A DNA stretch of 64,000 nt, from contig CM060734.1 of NCBI GenBank assembly GCA_030704615.1, forward strand, positions 49,926,042-49,990,041, given 5' to 3'. The notes under the pieces were generated by a model. It was not told the origin of the DNA and made no database searches. It worked only from the letters and a program-made list of their open reading frames with translations. Origin of the DNA: Takakia lepidozioides (Eukaryota; Streptophyta; Takakiopsida; Takakiales; Takakiaceae). A program made the position numbers and the translations under genes. Within the stretch, counting starts at the first letter, position 1. Every line of letters begins with the position of its first letter. Positions 24,648 through 33,690 of this stretch are shown here, piece after piece.

Positions 24648-24974
24648 TGTCAAGTTATTTTACCACTAGTGTGAAACTAGCTAGGAAATAGCTATCTTTT
24701 ACATATTGACATTTGGGATTGGCCCAAGTGTCAATCCAGGGGTCAAGGCAGATTTAGGCCCTGGAGTGGTTATCTTCACGGCAAGCGCGGGAGGCTCATC
24801 TTTCTCGAGTTGAGCCTCACTGCGCCTAGCTATGGCGCCGTAGTGTGGATTCCCCATGGCGTGGGGTGCACTTGGCTTGACTTGTATTTGAGTGATGAGG
24901 TTATATATGCATGAGTTTATGCTTCAGCTTTGTGAGCTCGCATGAGCTTGTGCTTGTATTCTTCTTCTTTATCA
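24648..24974 (+). repeat. left terminal repeat, module B only
   Basis: 327 bp with TG...CA ends (TGTCAAG...TTTATCA). It is almost identical to 36216-36542 and 36734-37060. A TATATAT box at 24902-24908 implies transcription starts near 24930, so the last part of B is R/U5. In the right end each B is preceded by a 174-190-bp module A; here A is missing and host sequence (acct) adjoins B directly. Confidence 0.85.
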
Positions 24975-24989
24975 CTCAAGAAAGATCAG

Positions 24990-25016
24990 CTCGTATCTGT
25001 GAGTGCCAGATACGAG
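24990..25016 (+). other. perfect 10-bp inverted repeat just after the left terminal repeat
   Basis: ctcgtatctg (24990-24999) and cagatacgag (25007-25016) pair perfectly around a 7-base loop, 15 bases after module B. This is where a tRNA primer-binding site should lie, yet no TGG-initiated site is present in the first 50 bases. The hairpin may serve in priming or packaging; that is inference. Confidence 0.6.
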
Positions 25017-26500
25017 TTAGTTGTAGCACTTGTGGTTTTTGCTTGAGAATGAGAGAAACCAAGTTGTTATGCAAGGAGCACCGTGGAGCTCTTAGTTGTT
25101 AGAAGCGGAGGCGATGTGGGTTACGAGGTGGTAGACATTGGCATTCGATCTTCAGCTTCAGAGATGAAAGCACCATGCTGCAGGTAATTCCAGAGCACCT
25201 TGATGATTCCAGATTGTGTACATGCATGAGCAAGCACGATTGGGAAGAGGACCAGTCAAGAGCAGGTTATAGTGGCTTTGGTGGCAAAGCTGAGAACTGG
25301 ACTTGGGAATGCGAGCTTTCATTGTGTGAAGGATTGCAAGACCAAACGAAAGGGCTGATTTTGCTTGGGGCAAATCAGTGCACTTTGTGGAGTATGGTGA
25401 GATTGGGTTTCAATCTCGAGCTTCAGCATTGAGAGGGCTCTTGTCATGGCAAGAGCAGGGCTGGAACAGGAGCTAAGAGGTGCGGCAAGGCCATGGAATG
25501 TGCACCTAGGGTTTCAGAGCTTGGAAGAAGAGTTCTTGCACCACAAGAGAAGTGTCTTGTGGCTGGAAATGTAAGCCTTAGGGTTTCAGGAGCTTGGCAA
25601 AGGCTATGGAGTGCTTAGTCTTGTCATAGAGAGCATCAAGGAGCCAAGGAGCCAAGATAGGGGGCTGATATCTCTTGTGTGAAGAGGTTGCATGTGTGGA
25701 GCATGTATTCAACTCATTGAAGCTTCCATCTTCAAGCTTGGAGGGCAAGCAAGGAAGAGGGAAGGGCTGACTTCCCTTATGTGAGGGCAATGTATGTGTG
25801 GAGCATGCTATCAGCCTGGTGAAGGCTTGCACTTTTAGGTGTGGGAGTGCAAGAAAGAAGGAAGGGGCTGGTTTCCCTGTAGGGCATGTAGAGCATGCTT
25901 TCAGCCTGCTGAAGCTTGTATTATCAGGTTTGTGGGTGCAAGAAATGAAGCAAAGGAGCTGATTCTCTTATGGTGAGAGTGGGGCATGTGTGGAGCATGC
26001 CTTCAGCCCATTGAGGATCTTGTTTTCAAGCCTTAGAGAGCTAGAACGGAAGGTCTAGGGCTGGTTTCCACTTGGAGTGAAAGAACAGCACTTGTAGGGC
26101 CTATGTGAGTTGGGGTTTCAACTTCAAGCTTGAAGGGAGCGCAACTCTTGAAGCAACAGGTGTAGAGGGCTGGAATAGGCTCTAAGACAGATGCTATGGC
26201 CATGAGGGAGTGCTTGAATGAGTGCTCACAAGGGCTGGGAACCAGCAGGGCTTGGTTGTTTGCCATTGAGTTTAGTGGCGTGTTTGGGGAGGCTAAGTGA
26301 GAAAGAAGGCTTGGTTTGTGGCAACCACCTCATGGCTTAGGGCTACTATGGTGGTGTGTGGGAGCCGAAAGAGCAAGGATACCTTGCTGATTTCCTCACA
26401 GCCACCATAGCTCGGTGGAAAGAAGCCTAGAGTCCAAGAGACACAAACCCTAGCTTGGCGTGGCTAAACCCCTTGGAGAAATGGCTAAACTGCCAGAGCG
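25017..26500 (+). other. element leader, non-coding, with degenerate repeats
   Basis: No long open frame with protein character. The stretch is built from degenerate units around 110-120 bp long, sharing blocks such as gtgtggagcatgc (about 25690, 25797, 25890, 25990) and gctggtttcc or gctgatttcc. Its antisense relative is found at 860-2150. Confidence 0.5.
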
Positions 26501-26502
26501 GC

Positions 26503-28200
26503 CATGTGTGGGGCTGTGACAGGCTGTGGCAAGCTGTGACGGGCTGTGACGGGCTGTGTCAGGCTGTGGCGAGCTGTGACGGGCGGTGACGGGCTGTAAC
26601 AGGCCGTGCCTGAGGCCTGTGGGGCTGTGACGGGCTGTGACAGGCTGTGCCCATGGCCTTTGGGGCTGTGATGGGCTGTGAGGGGTTTGTGACAGGCCGT
26701 GCCTGAGGCCTTTGAGGCTGTGATGGGCTGTGATGGGCTGTGACAGGCTGTGCCCTGTGCCTGTGGGGCTGTGACGGGCTGTGTCAGGCTGTGACAGGCT
26801 GTGCCCAGTGGCCTTTGGGGCTGTGACGGGCTGTGACAGGCTGTGCCCTGAGGCCTGTGGGGCTGTGACAGGCTGTGACAGGCCGTGCCTGAGGCCTTTG
26901 AGGCTGTGACGGGCTGTGAGGGGCTGTGACAGGCCGTGCCTGAGGCCTTTGGGCTGTGATGGGCTGTGCGGGGCTGTGACAGGCTGTGCCCTGAGGCCTG
27001 TGGGGCTGTGACGGGCTGTGACAGGCCGTGCCTGAGGCCTTTGAGGCTGTGCCGGGCTGTGAGGGGCTGTGACAGGCCGTGCCTGAGGCCTTTGGGGCTG
27101 TGACGGGCTGTGAGGGGCTGTGACAGGCCGTGCCTGAGGCCTTGAGGCTGTGACGGGCTGTGAGGGGCTGTGACAGGCCGTGCCTGAGGCCTTTGAGGCT
27201 GTGACGGGCTGTGAGGGGCTGTGACAGGCCGTGCCCATGGCCTTTGGGGCTGTGACGGGCTGAGAGGGGCTGTGACAAGCCGTGCCTGAGGCCTTTGAGG
27301 CTGTGACGGGCTGTGACGGGCTGTGACAGGCCGTGCCCATGGCCTTTGGGGCTGTGACGGGCTGTGAGGGGCTGTGACAGGCCGTGCCTGAGGCCTTTGG
27401 GGCTGTGACGGGCTGTGAGGGGCTGTGACAGGCCGATCCTGAGGCCTTTGAGGCTGTGACGGGCTGTGAGGGGCTGTGACAGGCCGTGCCCATGGCCTTT
27501 GGGGCTGTGACGGGCTGTGAGGGGCTGTGACAGGCCGTGCCTGAGGCCTTTGGGGCTGTGACGGGCTGTGAGGGGCTGTGACAGGCCGATCCTGAGGCCT
27601 TTGAGGCTGTGACGGGCTGTGAGGGGCTGTGACAGGCCGTGCCCATGGCCTTTGGGGCTGTGACGGGCTGTGAGGGGCTGTGACAGGCCGTGCCTGAGGC
27701 CTGTGGGGCTGTGACGGGCTGTGACAGGCTGTGCCCATGGCCTTGGGGCTTGTGGGGCTGTGTGGGCTGTGAGGGGCTGTGACAGGCCGTGCCTGAGGCC
27801 TTTGAGGCTGTGATGGGCTATGACAGGCTGTGCCCTGTGCCCTGTGGGGCTGTGACGGGCTGTGACAGGCTGTGCCCTGTGCCCTGTGGGGCTGTGACGG
27901 GCTGTGTCAGGCTGTGACAGGCTGTGCCTAGTGGCCTTTGGGGCTGTGACGGGCTGTGCGGGGCTGTGACAGGCTGTGCCCTGAGGCCTGTGGGGGCTGT
28001 GACAGGCTGTGCCCATGGCCTTTGGGGCTGTGACGGGCTGTGACAGGCTGTGCCCATGGCCTTTTTGGGCTGTGACGGGCTGTGAGGGGCTGTGACAGGC
28101 TGTGCCTGAGGCCTTTGAGGCTGTGACGAGCTGTGAGGGGCTGTGACAGGCTGTGCCCAGTGGCCTGTGGGACTGTGACGGCTGTGACCAGTGAGCTGTG
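26503..28200 (+). repeat. G-rich minisatellite, 51-bp unit built from a 10-bp motif
   Basis: About 1.7 kb of head-to-tail repeats of ggctgtgacg-like decamers. The best-ordered part (about 27040-27690) has a 51-bp unit: gccgtgcctgaggcctttgg followed by three ggctgtga-type decamers. Between about 27225 and 27690 three unit variants (gtgcccatgg, gtgcctgagg, gatcctgagg) alternate, giving a higher-order 153-bp period. Since 51 is divisible by 3 and the unit lacks stops, all three minus-strand frames stay open for hundreds of codons (Pro/Ser/His-rich); I treat these as artefacts. Clusters of GGG and GGGG with 6-7-base loops could form quadruplexes. Confidence 0.9.
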
Positions 28201-28443
28201 TGGGCCTGTGCTGGTCTGTGGTGGCCCGTGTTGACCTGTGGATGGCCTGTGCTGACTCGTGGAGGCACTGGTGGACTAAGGACTGGCATGTGGTCTGGAA
28301 GGCCGAATTTTGAAGCTCGTGGAGGGCGGTTTGAGGAGTATCTTCATGATATTCCCATGGTCATGCAAGTTCAGGTGTAGGCTATGTTAGGAACTTAGTA
28401 TTCCAAACCATAAGCCGCAACAGGTTCTCTACCTGGTTACCTT

Positions 28444-30390
28444 GTGGAGAGGGGGTTAGGGCATGTTCATGACCGGTTGAGTGTCAACACGGAGGTGCCA
28501 CTAGTTGCTGGGGACAGTGCCGGTTCGAGCACTAGCGATACTAGTGGGTACACGAGACGAGGTGTGCGGTTTAGGCCACCTTCACCTCCTGTGTCTTCCA
28601 CGGAAGGTTCTGATTCGGATTGTGAATCAGGAGGGCTCATACCGGCGGTGCAAGTTGTTTCTTTGCCATTGTTGTGGGACACAATGGAGGAGATGTATGG
28701 AGCTACCAAGGGGCCACGAAGGTACTCTGGGGCGGTGGGCACCATTGAGTTGGATGATTTTATCCAAGAGTTTGATAGTTGGTGTGATTTGCAGCAAATG
28801 CGCAATCCACAACTATTTACGCCGTTCATGGCATGGAAAGGGCTGTTTCAGCACCTTGAGGGGCCGCCTATGGATGATTACCATGAGTTCAGGCGGGGGC
28901 ATGAGGTTGAGATCGAGGAGTGGAGGATGTACTGGTCACCCGACTATGTCTCCATCACTAGGGGCACTAGAGCCACGAGGGCAGTGGCTACACCTGCCGC
29001 TGCACCGGCAGCTTCAGCAAGTAGCAGTGGGACTGGTGGTACAGTAGCTACGACATCCACCCAAGCCACTACCGCACCAGCACTAGCACCCGTGCCTGCC
29101 TTCAACCCTGTTGTGGAGTTCTTCGAAGAGTTGAGAGGGAACTACCAAGGGGTGAGGACAGAGAAGTTGCGGAGCTTGCAAGAGTTCCAACGGAAGCCGA
29201 CCGAGAGCTTGAGGGAGGCTTTCACTCGCATGAGGCGCTTGATAAATGTAACCCAAGGGGTTACGGAAGCTCAGGCAGTCCAATTCTGGTATGGGATATT
29301 GGACAAGGAGCTGAGGAGAAGGGTGCGGGATGCAACTCTCCTACAAGCGGCCCAACCCACCTTAGCAAATGTGTTTTTGCTGGCAGAGCGGATAGAGCTC
29401 AACATGGTGGAGGAACGAGTGGTCATGGTGGGATTTGCTAAGGAGACACCACGGGGTAGTGGTGCTCCTAGCCAACCACTACCTCAACGTGCTCAAGGCA
29501 ACAAGGGGGCTCAGGTGAAGCTCAGGGAAGGGCAGAGAGGACCTCAGATGCAGGGGTCTCTCCCTTCATTTGCTGGCCAACAACGGGCGGATGTGGTGTG
29601 CTGGACATGTGGAGGACCCCATGTCAAGAAGGATTGCCCAGAGGGAGGCAAAGGGTCGGCACATGCACAGCCTGCACAGTTGCAGTGTGGGCATTGTGGC
29701 AAGCACGGGCATGGAGAGGCCCAGTGTTATAGTTTGCATCCTGAGTTGCGCCCAGGCCAGTTCCAAGGGAACAATGGTGGCCGGGGGCGAGGTGGAGCAG
29801 CCCAGAGAGGACGAGGTGGCCAGCCACGAGGTGCAGGCCAAGGGCAAGCTCAACGTGGCCAAGGACGCGGAGGTCAGGGTGTTGACCAAGGCATGGCCAA
29901 CCGGCTTCAGCAGCTAGAGCAGAGGCTCGCTGCCATGGCTACAGCTCAGGTGGTACCGGCTCTAAGGCCGGATGGTCCACCTCCTGCTCCTGAGGGAGGA
30001 GATATGGGAGGCATGGGATTCATGTGTGGAGCAGCACTACCACTAGTGCAGGTGGAGTCTGCTGCAGCCGTGACTCGAGGAGCAGCACGAGTTCCTGAGC
30101 CACGAGGTGCAGAGGTGGAGTTGGATCCACAGCGTGGGGAGGCAAGCCGTCAGGCTAGGCTTCCTCAGTCATTCACATTGGCGGAGACAGTGTCGACGCC
30201 ATCCATGGCACCTAGTTCTCGCCCGACTGTTACCGAGGCGGAGGTTACTATGCCATTGGGGAGAGCTACACGGGTAGCACCACTACCTAGTGTTGCCAAG
30301 GCTACGGCAGCTAGTGTGCTGTTAGGAGCGGCCACATCTGTGTGCCAGGCTCCATTGTTCTCGGCTACCATGATTGCGACGCCGGGGTAA
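28444..30390 (+). CDS. gag: Gag polyprotein of the methyltransferase retrotransposon
   Basis: An open frame of about 648 codons. It has no ATG before 28684 (TMEEMYGATKGPRRYSG), so either translation starts there (about 568 aa) or at a non-AUG codon upstream. Residues near FFEELRGNYQGVRTEKLRSL to FYLLAERIELN-like sequence form the retrotransposon-gag capsid region (29120-29420). Two zinc knuckles follow: CWTCGGPHVKKDC (C-x2-C-x3-H-x4-C, one residue short of canonical) and CGHCGKHGHGEAQC (canonical CCHC). An Arg/Gly/Gln-rich RGG tract (29750-29890) would bind RNA. The frame ends GGG TAA at 30385-30390 and overlaps the next frame by 49 nt in the -1 frame. A GGGG run directly before the stop would allow a simple one-base slip. 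Confidence 0.85.
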   Translation: MERGLGHVHDRLSVNTEVPLVAGDSAGSSTSDTSGYTRRGVRFRPPSPPVSSTEGSDSDCESGGLIPAVQVVSLPLLWDTMEEMYGATKGPRRYSGAVGTIELDDFIQEFDSWCDLQQMRNPQLFTPFMAWKGLFQHLEGPPMDDYHEFRRGHEVEIEEWRMYWSPDYVSITRGTRATRAVATPAAAPAASASSSGTGGTVATTSTQATTAPALAPVPAFNPVVEFFEELRGNYQGVRTEKLRSLQEFQRKPTESLREAFTRMRRLINVTQGVTEAQAVQFWYGILDKELRRRVRDATLLQAAQPTLANVFLLAERIELNMVEERVVMVGFAKETPRGSGAPSQPLPQRAQGNKGAQVKLREGQRGPQMQGSLPSFAGQQRADVVCWTCGGPHVKKDCPEGGKGSAHAQPAQLQCGHCGKHGHGEAQCYSLHPELRPGQFQGNNGGRGRGGAAQRGRGGQPRGAGQGQAQRGQGRGGQGVDQGMANRLQQLEQRLAAMATAQVVPALRPDGPPPAPEGGDMGGMGFMCGAALPLVQVESAAAVTRGAARVPEPRGAEVELDPQRGEASRQARLPQSFTLAETVSTPSMAPSSRPTVTEAEVTMPLGRATRVAPLPSVAKATAASVLLGAATSVCQAPLFSATMIATPG

Positions 30391-31390
30391 GACCAGCTGA
30401 GGTGTTCAGGCTGGCAGCTACACTCTGTGAGAGTGGGGAGGTTACTTCATCTTCTGCGGAGATAGTGGGAGGTGTAGTGCCGGAGGGATCCTCGGATTTG
30501 AGGGTCAAGACTGCCACGGCGGCGCCATGGCAAGCTGCAGCTGCCAGGTTGATGGAGCTGCCAGCTAGGCCAGCCATTGAGCGCGCCATGGTGACACCTG
30601 GAGTTGTCATGTTAGACAACCAGGATGGCATTTTCTGTTTGAGTGGACCGGCAGGCAAGAGGTACCGGCCACTGCGAGTCTTGTTGGACTCGGGAGCTCA
30701 GCCACTGATGCTGGGCAGAGCTGCTATTGCAGGCTTGGGCCTCACGGAGGCGGATATGGAGCCTTGTCCTTTCCAGATACAGACGTCTCTGGGAGGATCG
30801 GAGCAGGCTCGGGGCATGACACGGCATGAGTTGGCTATCAGACTACGGCCGGATCACCCTACAGATGGCTCAGTGATGCGAGCCAAGGCCATTGTGACAG
30901 ACGCAGTCTCATACGATGTCCTGGTTGGTGGGGCAGTGTTGTACCCCATGGGCTTCACCCTGGATTTTTGGGAGGAGTCAGCTTCCTATAGGCCTGCATG
31001 GCAGTCAGGGGAGGGCCGGCGTGTGCAGCTCCCTGTGACGTTCATAGGAGGAGTTGCGGTTGCCCAGCGAGGCAAGATGCCGACACTAGCAGCATTCACA
31101 GCGGCAGTGAGTTGGCCTAGAGAGTTGCTTGAGGGCAATGCTCATTCAGAGGATGTACCACCTCCGGGAGAGCAGGATGACATGTATGGTATGGCGGAGT
31201 TGCCTACCATGGTTGCTCAGACTCCATTGTGGGGCACGAGCAAGGATTTGCAGCGGGATGCTGATCGACGGGTGCAACAAGCCTGGGTGGAGGCTTTTGT
31301 ACCGTCAGGAGAGGAGGAGAGTGTGGGGATTGCACCAGGACCACCTCAATTGTCTCCATTGGACACCACACCTATTGTGTGGCAGTCTCC
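30391..31390 (+). CDS. retroviral-type aspartic protease region of pol
   Basis: This frame, open from 30342, reads LLDSGAQPLMLGRAAIAGLG at 30681-30740. The D-S-G triad (GAC at 30687-30689) is the active-site loop of a pepsin-like retrotransposon protease (DSG replaces the more common DTG). About 80 residues later VSYDVLVGGAVLYPMGFTLD resembles the ILG-type C-terminal block of the fold. The frame lies -1 relative to gag and runs without a break into the methyltransferase. The protease would process the Gag-Pol polyprotein. A segment of about 130 residues (31010-31390) between protease and methyltransferase has no recognised domain. Confidence 0.75.
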
Positions 31391-32355
31391 GGATGAAGGC
31401 ATTTGTCTTCTGGACTTGTTTGGCGGGATCAGCACCGGATTGGCTGCTGTGTTACAGGCAGGTGTACGAGTTCGGCGTTACCTGTATGTGGAGAGGGATG
31501 AGACTGCACGACGCGTTTCACTTCGCCATGTTGCTCAGTTGGTGCAGCGGTACCCTGAGTTGTTGTCGGTGTCTGCAATTCGTGGATATCAGCAGGCCTT
31601 GCCAGCAGACATTTCGTTGCTGGGGGCGCAGGATTTGGAGCGGGTTGGCTCCATTGATCTGGTAGTGGCAGGTTGGCCCTGCCAAGGCATTCATCAGCCG
31701 GGCATGGCAATGGATTGCGAGACTCGAGGTCGGGTCTGTTTTGGGAGATGGTGCGGGTTTTGCGCCACTTGCAGCTTCATCAAGCTGTATCTCCAGCATA
31801 CATCTTGGAGAATGTGCCACTGATGGGCGATTCTCGGGCCAGGGTGATGGCCAGTGTGCATCAAGTCCGGTCGTGGCTTGGGTCAGCAGTGTTGCTAGAT
31901 GCAGCTACAGTGGGGTCACGGGCTCATCGTCCACGGCTATGGTGGACTAACATGATGCCACCCGCACTGCTCAAGCGTGCATTTGATGGGGTGCAGCGGC
32001 CAGCACATCTCACAGTGGATAACATTCTGGACACAGGGAGGCAGTCTCAACGTGTGAGACACGATGACCGTTCGCCTTTGGCAGTGGTCAACAAGGTGGG
32101 TCAACCACGAGCAGCATTACCTACACTGCTCAGCTTCCCAGGATCGCATGCTTTCCGGGATAGTGGACCTGGCCTCCTGTGGGATGCTCAGTTGCAGCAG
32201 TTAGTGGAGCCTAATGCTGACGAGCGTGAGCGGGCAATGGGTTTTACCACTGGTACCACGGCGGTGTCGTCTCTTTCTGAGGCATCACGTCGTCAAGTGT
32301 TGGGGCAAGCAATGGATCTCAATTGCTTGACCTGGATTATCAGCTTGGCTCTAGC
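31391..32355 (+). CDS. C5 cytosine DNA methyltransferase domain (DNMT3-like) inside pol
   Basis: The motifs of AdoMet-dependent cytosine-5 methyltransferases appear in canonical order. I: LLDLFGGISTGLAAV (31402-31446). II-like: YLYVERDETAR. IV: VVAGWPCQG with the catalytic Cys codon at 31680-31682. Then SSAGHGNGLRDSRSGLFWEM, VI: YILENVPLMG, VIII: VGSRAHRPRLWWTN. IX-X: ERERAMGFTTGT, LSEASRRQVLGQAMDLNC. The F-GG-TG, AHRPR-WW and RERERAMGF patterns resemble DNMT3 rather than DNMT1. The motif order is not circularly permuted, so it is not a DRM. The domain sits between protease and RT. Directly after PCQG (about 31686-31692) the frame steps back one base: everything downstream of the catalytic Cys is in the next frame. 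No slippery heptamer is seen there, so a one-base deletion is likelier than programmed shifting. All key residues are present apart from that break. Confidence 0.88.
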
Positions 32356-32644
32356 TGAGCAACGCAGAGTGCGGAATACACTTCCCTCAATGGTCTCTCT
32401 GCCTACCGAGACGGTACAGGCAGTGAGTGGGGGCGAGCATATGAGGACCACGGGGTGCATGCATCCATGGCACACGTGGGAGGTGCTCGAGGTTCAGAGG
32501 GAGTTGGCAGCCAAGGCGGCTGTGATGGATGAGGTTGGGGATTCTTCTCGAGTTGAGGAGGTCCTCAAGGATGAGATGATGGGGCAGGATGATGCCTTGT
32601 CATTGACTGAGCAGGTAGGGAGTACTGCTCAAGAGGTTGCAGCA

Positions 32645-32653
32645 TAGCAACCA
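32645..32653 (+). promoter_or_regulatory. in-frame UAG in a readthrough context (UAG CAA CCA)
   Basis: The methyltransferase/RT frame is open on both sides of this single TAG (EEV..AA stop QPRDASSTSK and on into RT). The six following bases, CAA CCA, fit the CAR-YYA consensus described for the leaky stop of tobamoviruses. This would let most ribosomes stop after the methyltransferase and a few continue into RT. A chance nonsense mutation remains possible. Confidence 0.6.
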
Positions 32654-33690
32654 CGGGACGCGTCCTCTACCTCTAAGCCCACTGGACTTAAGGTTGTAGT
32701 TACGGAGGACAATTGGGAGCCTGACATTGGACCCATTGTCACCGGAGGAGAGAGACGACGTATACGGCGGTTCCTGAGGGCTTACAGGAATTGCTTTGCC
32801 TTCAGTTTGAAGGACTTGGGAGCACTGAAGGGTCAAGAGATCCGTATTGAGTTGGCCACTGACACGCCAATCTTTCGGAGACCCTATAGATACAGTGACA
32901 TGGAGAGGTCTTTGATTCAGATGAGGACTCAAGATCTCTGGGAGGCAGGTTTGGTGGAGCTCTCTGGTGGAGAGTATGCTTCAGCCACAGTGATGCCAGC
33001 CAAGAAGGATGTCTATGGCAATTGGACGGAGAGACGTATGTGCGGTGATTACCGGCCTGTAAATCGTCAGACCAAGTCCGATAAGTATGCCATGCCAACA
33101 CCAGAGGAGATCTTTGATGCCATCGGGCATGCTAAGGCCTTTAGCACTTTGGATTTACGATCCGGATATCACCAGTTGCCAATCAAGGAGGCGGACAAGC
33201 AGAAGACGGCATTCTGGGGGATCAATGAGCACGGCAAGGATTGCCTATATCAGTGGCGGTTCTTACCATTTGGGCTTAAGAATGCTCCTGCAGAGTTTCA
33301 GAGAGTCATGGATAGGATTCTAGCAGGGGTGGACTTTGCTCGGTGCTACATAGATGACATCATCATCTTTAGTGTTACGATGGAGGAGCATGAGAGACAC
33401 CTTCAGGTGGTATTGGAGCGCTTGAGAGCGCACGGATTGAAGTTGCATCCGGGGAAGTGCAAGTTTTTCCACAACCAGATTGAGTATCTGGGTCACATGA
33501 TATATCCTGGAGGATTGGGGGTACAGCAGACTAAGGTAGAGGCCATTGCACAAATTCCACGCCCCACGGATGTGAGCCGAGTTCGAGCTTTCATGGGGTT
33601 GGCAAACTATTATAGACGGTTTGTCAAGGGATTTAGTACCATTGCAAAGGCTCTAACCAAGCTGACCAAGGTGGACCAGGAGTGGCAGTG
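32654..33690 (+). CDS. reverse transcriptase of the methyltransferase retrotransposon
   Basis: Contiguous in the same frame after the UAG. Ty3/gypsy RT blocks in order: MCGDYRPVNRQTKSDKYAMP, FSTLDLRSGYHQLPIKEADK, TAFWGINEHG, FLPFGLKNAPAEFQRVMDRI, the catalytic box CYIDDIIIFS (TAC ATA GAT GAC at 33347-33358), then LHPGKCKFFHNQIEYLGHMI and FMGLANYYRRFVKGFSTIAK. Both catalytic Asp codons are intact. It ends near 33690, where the frame steps back by one base at EWQW, the usual border between RT thumb and RNase H. The apparent continuation to 33736 is out-of-frame read-through. Confidence 0.9.

Noticed and set aside
26503-28200. CRISPR-like array
   Set aside because: Units are contiguous with no unique spacers, and the context is eukaryotic. 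It is a minisatellite.
26450-28289. Three long overlapping minus-strand frames of about 400-500 codons (His/Ser/Gln/Pro-rich)
   Set aside because: They all arise from the 51-bp minisatellite, whose length is a multiple of three and whose unit lacks stops in every minus frame. The sequence is identical in style in each frame and there is no start or splice context.
31680-31700. Programmed -1 frameshift inside the methyltransferase
   Set aside because: No X-XXY-YYZ heptamer or following stable stem is seen around CAAGGCATT, and a shift inside a catalytic domain makes little sense. A deletion or assembly indel is preferred.
28467-31820. Minus-strand and alternate-frame ORFs over gag and pol
   Set aside because: Shadows of the well-supported gag, protease, methyltransferase and RT frames.
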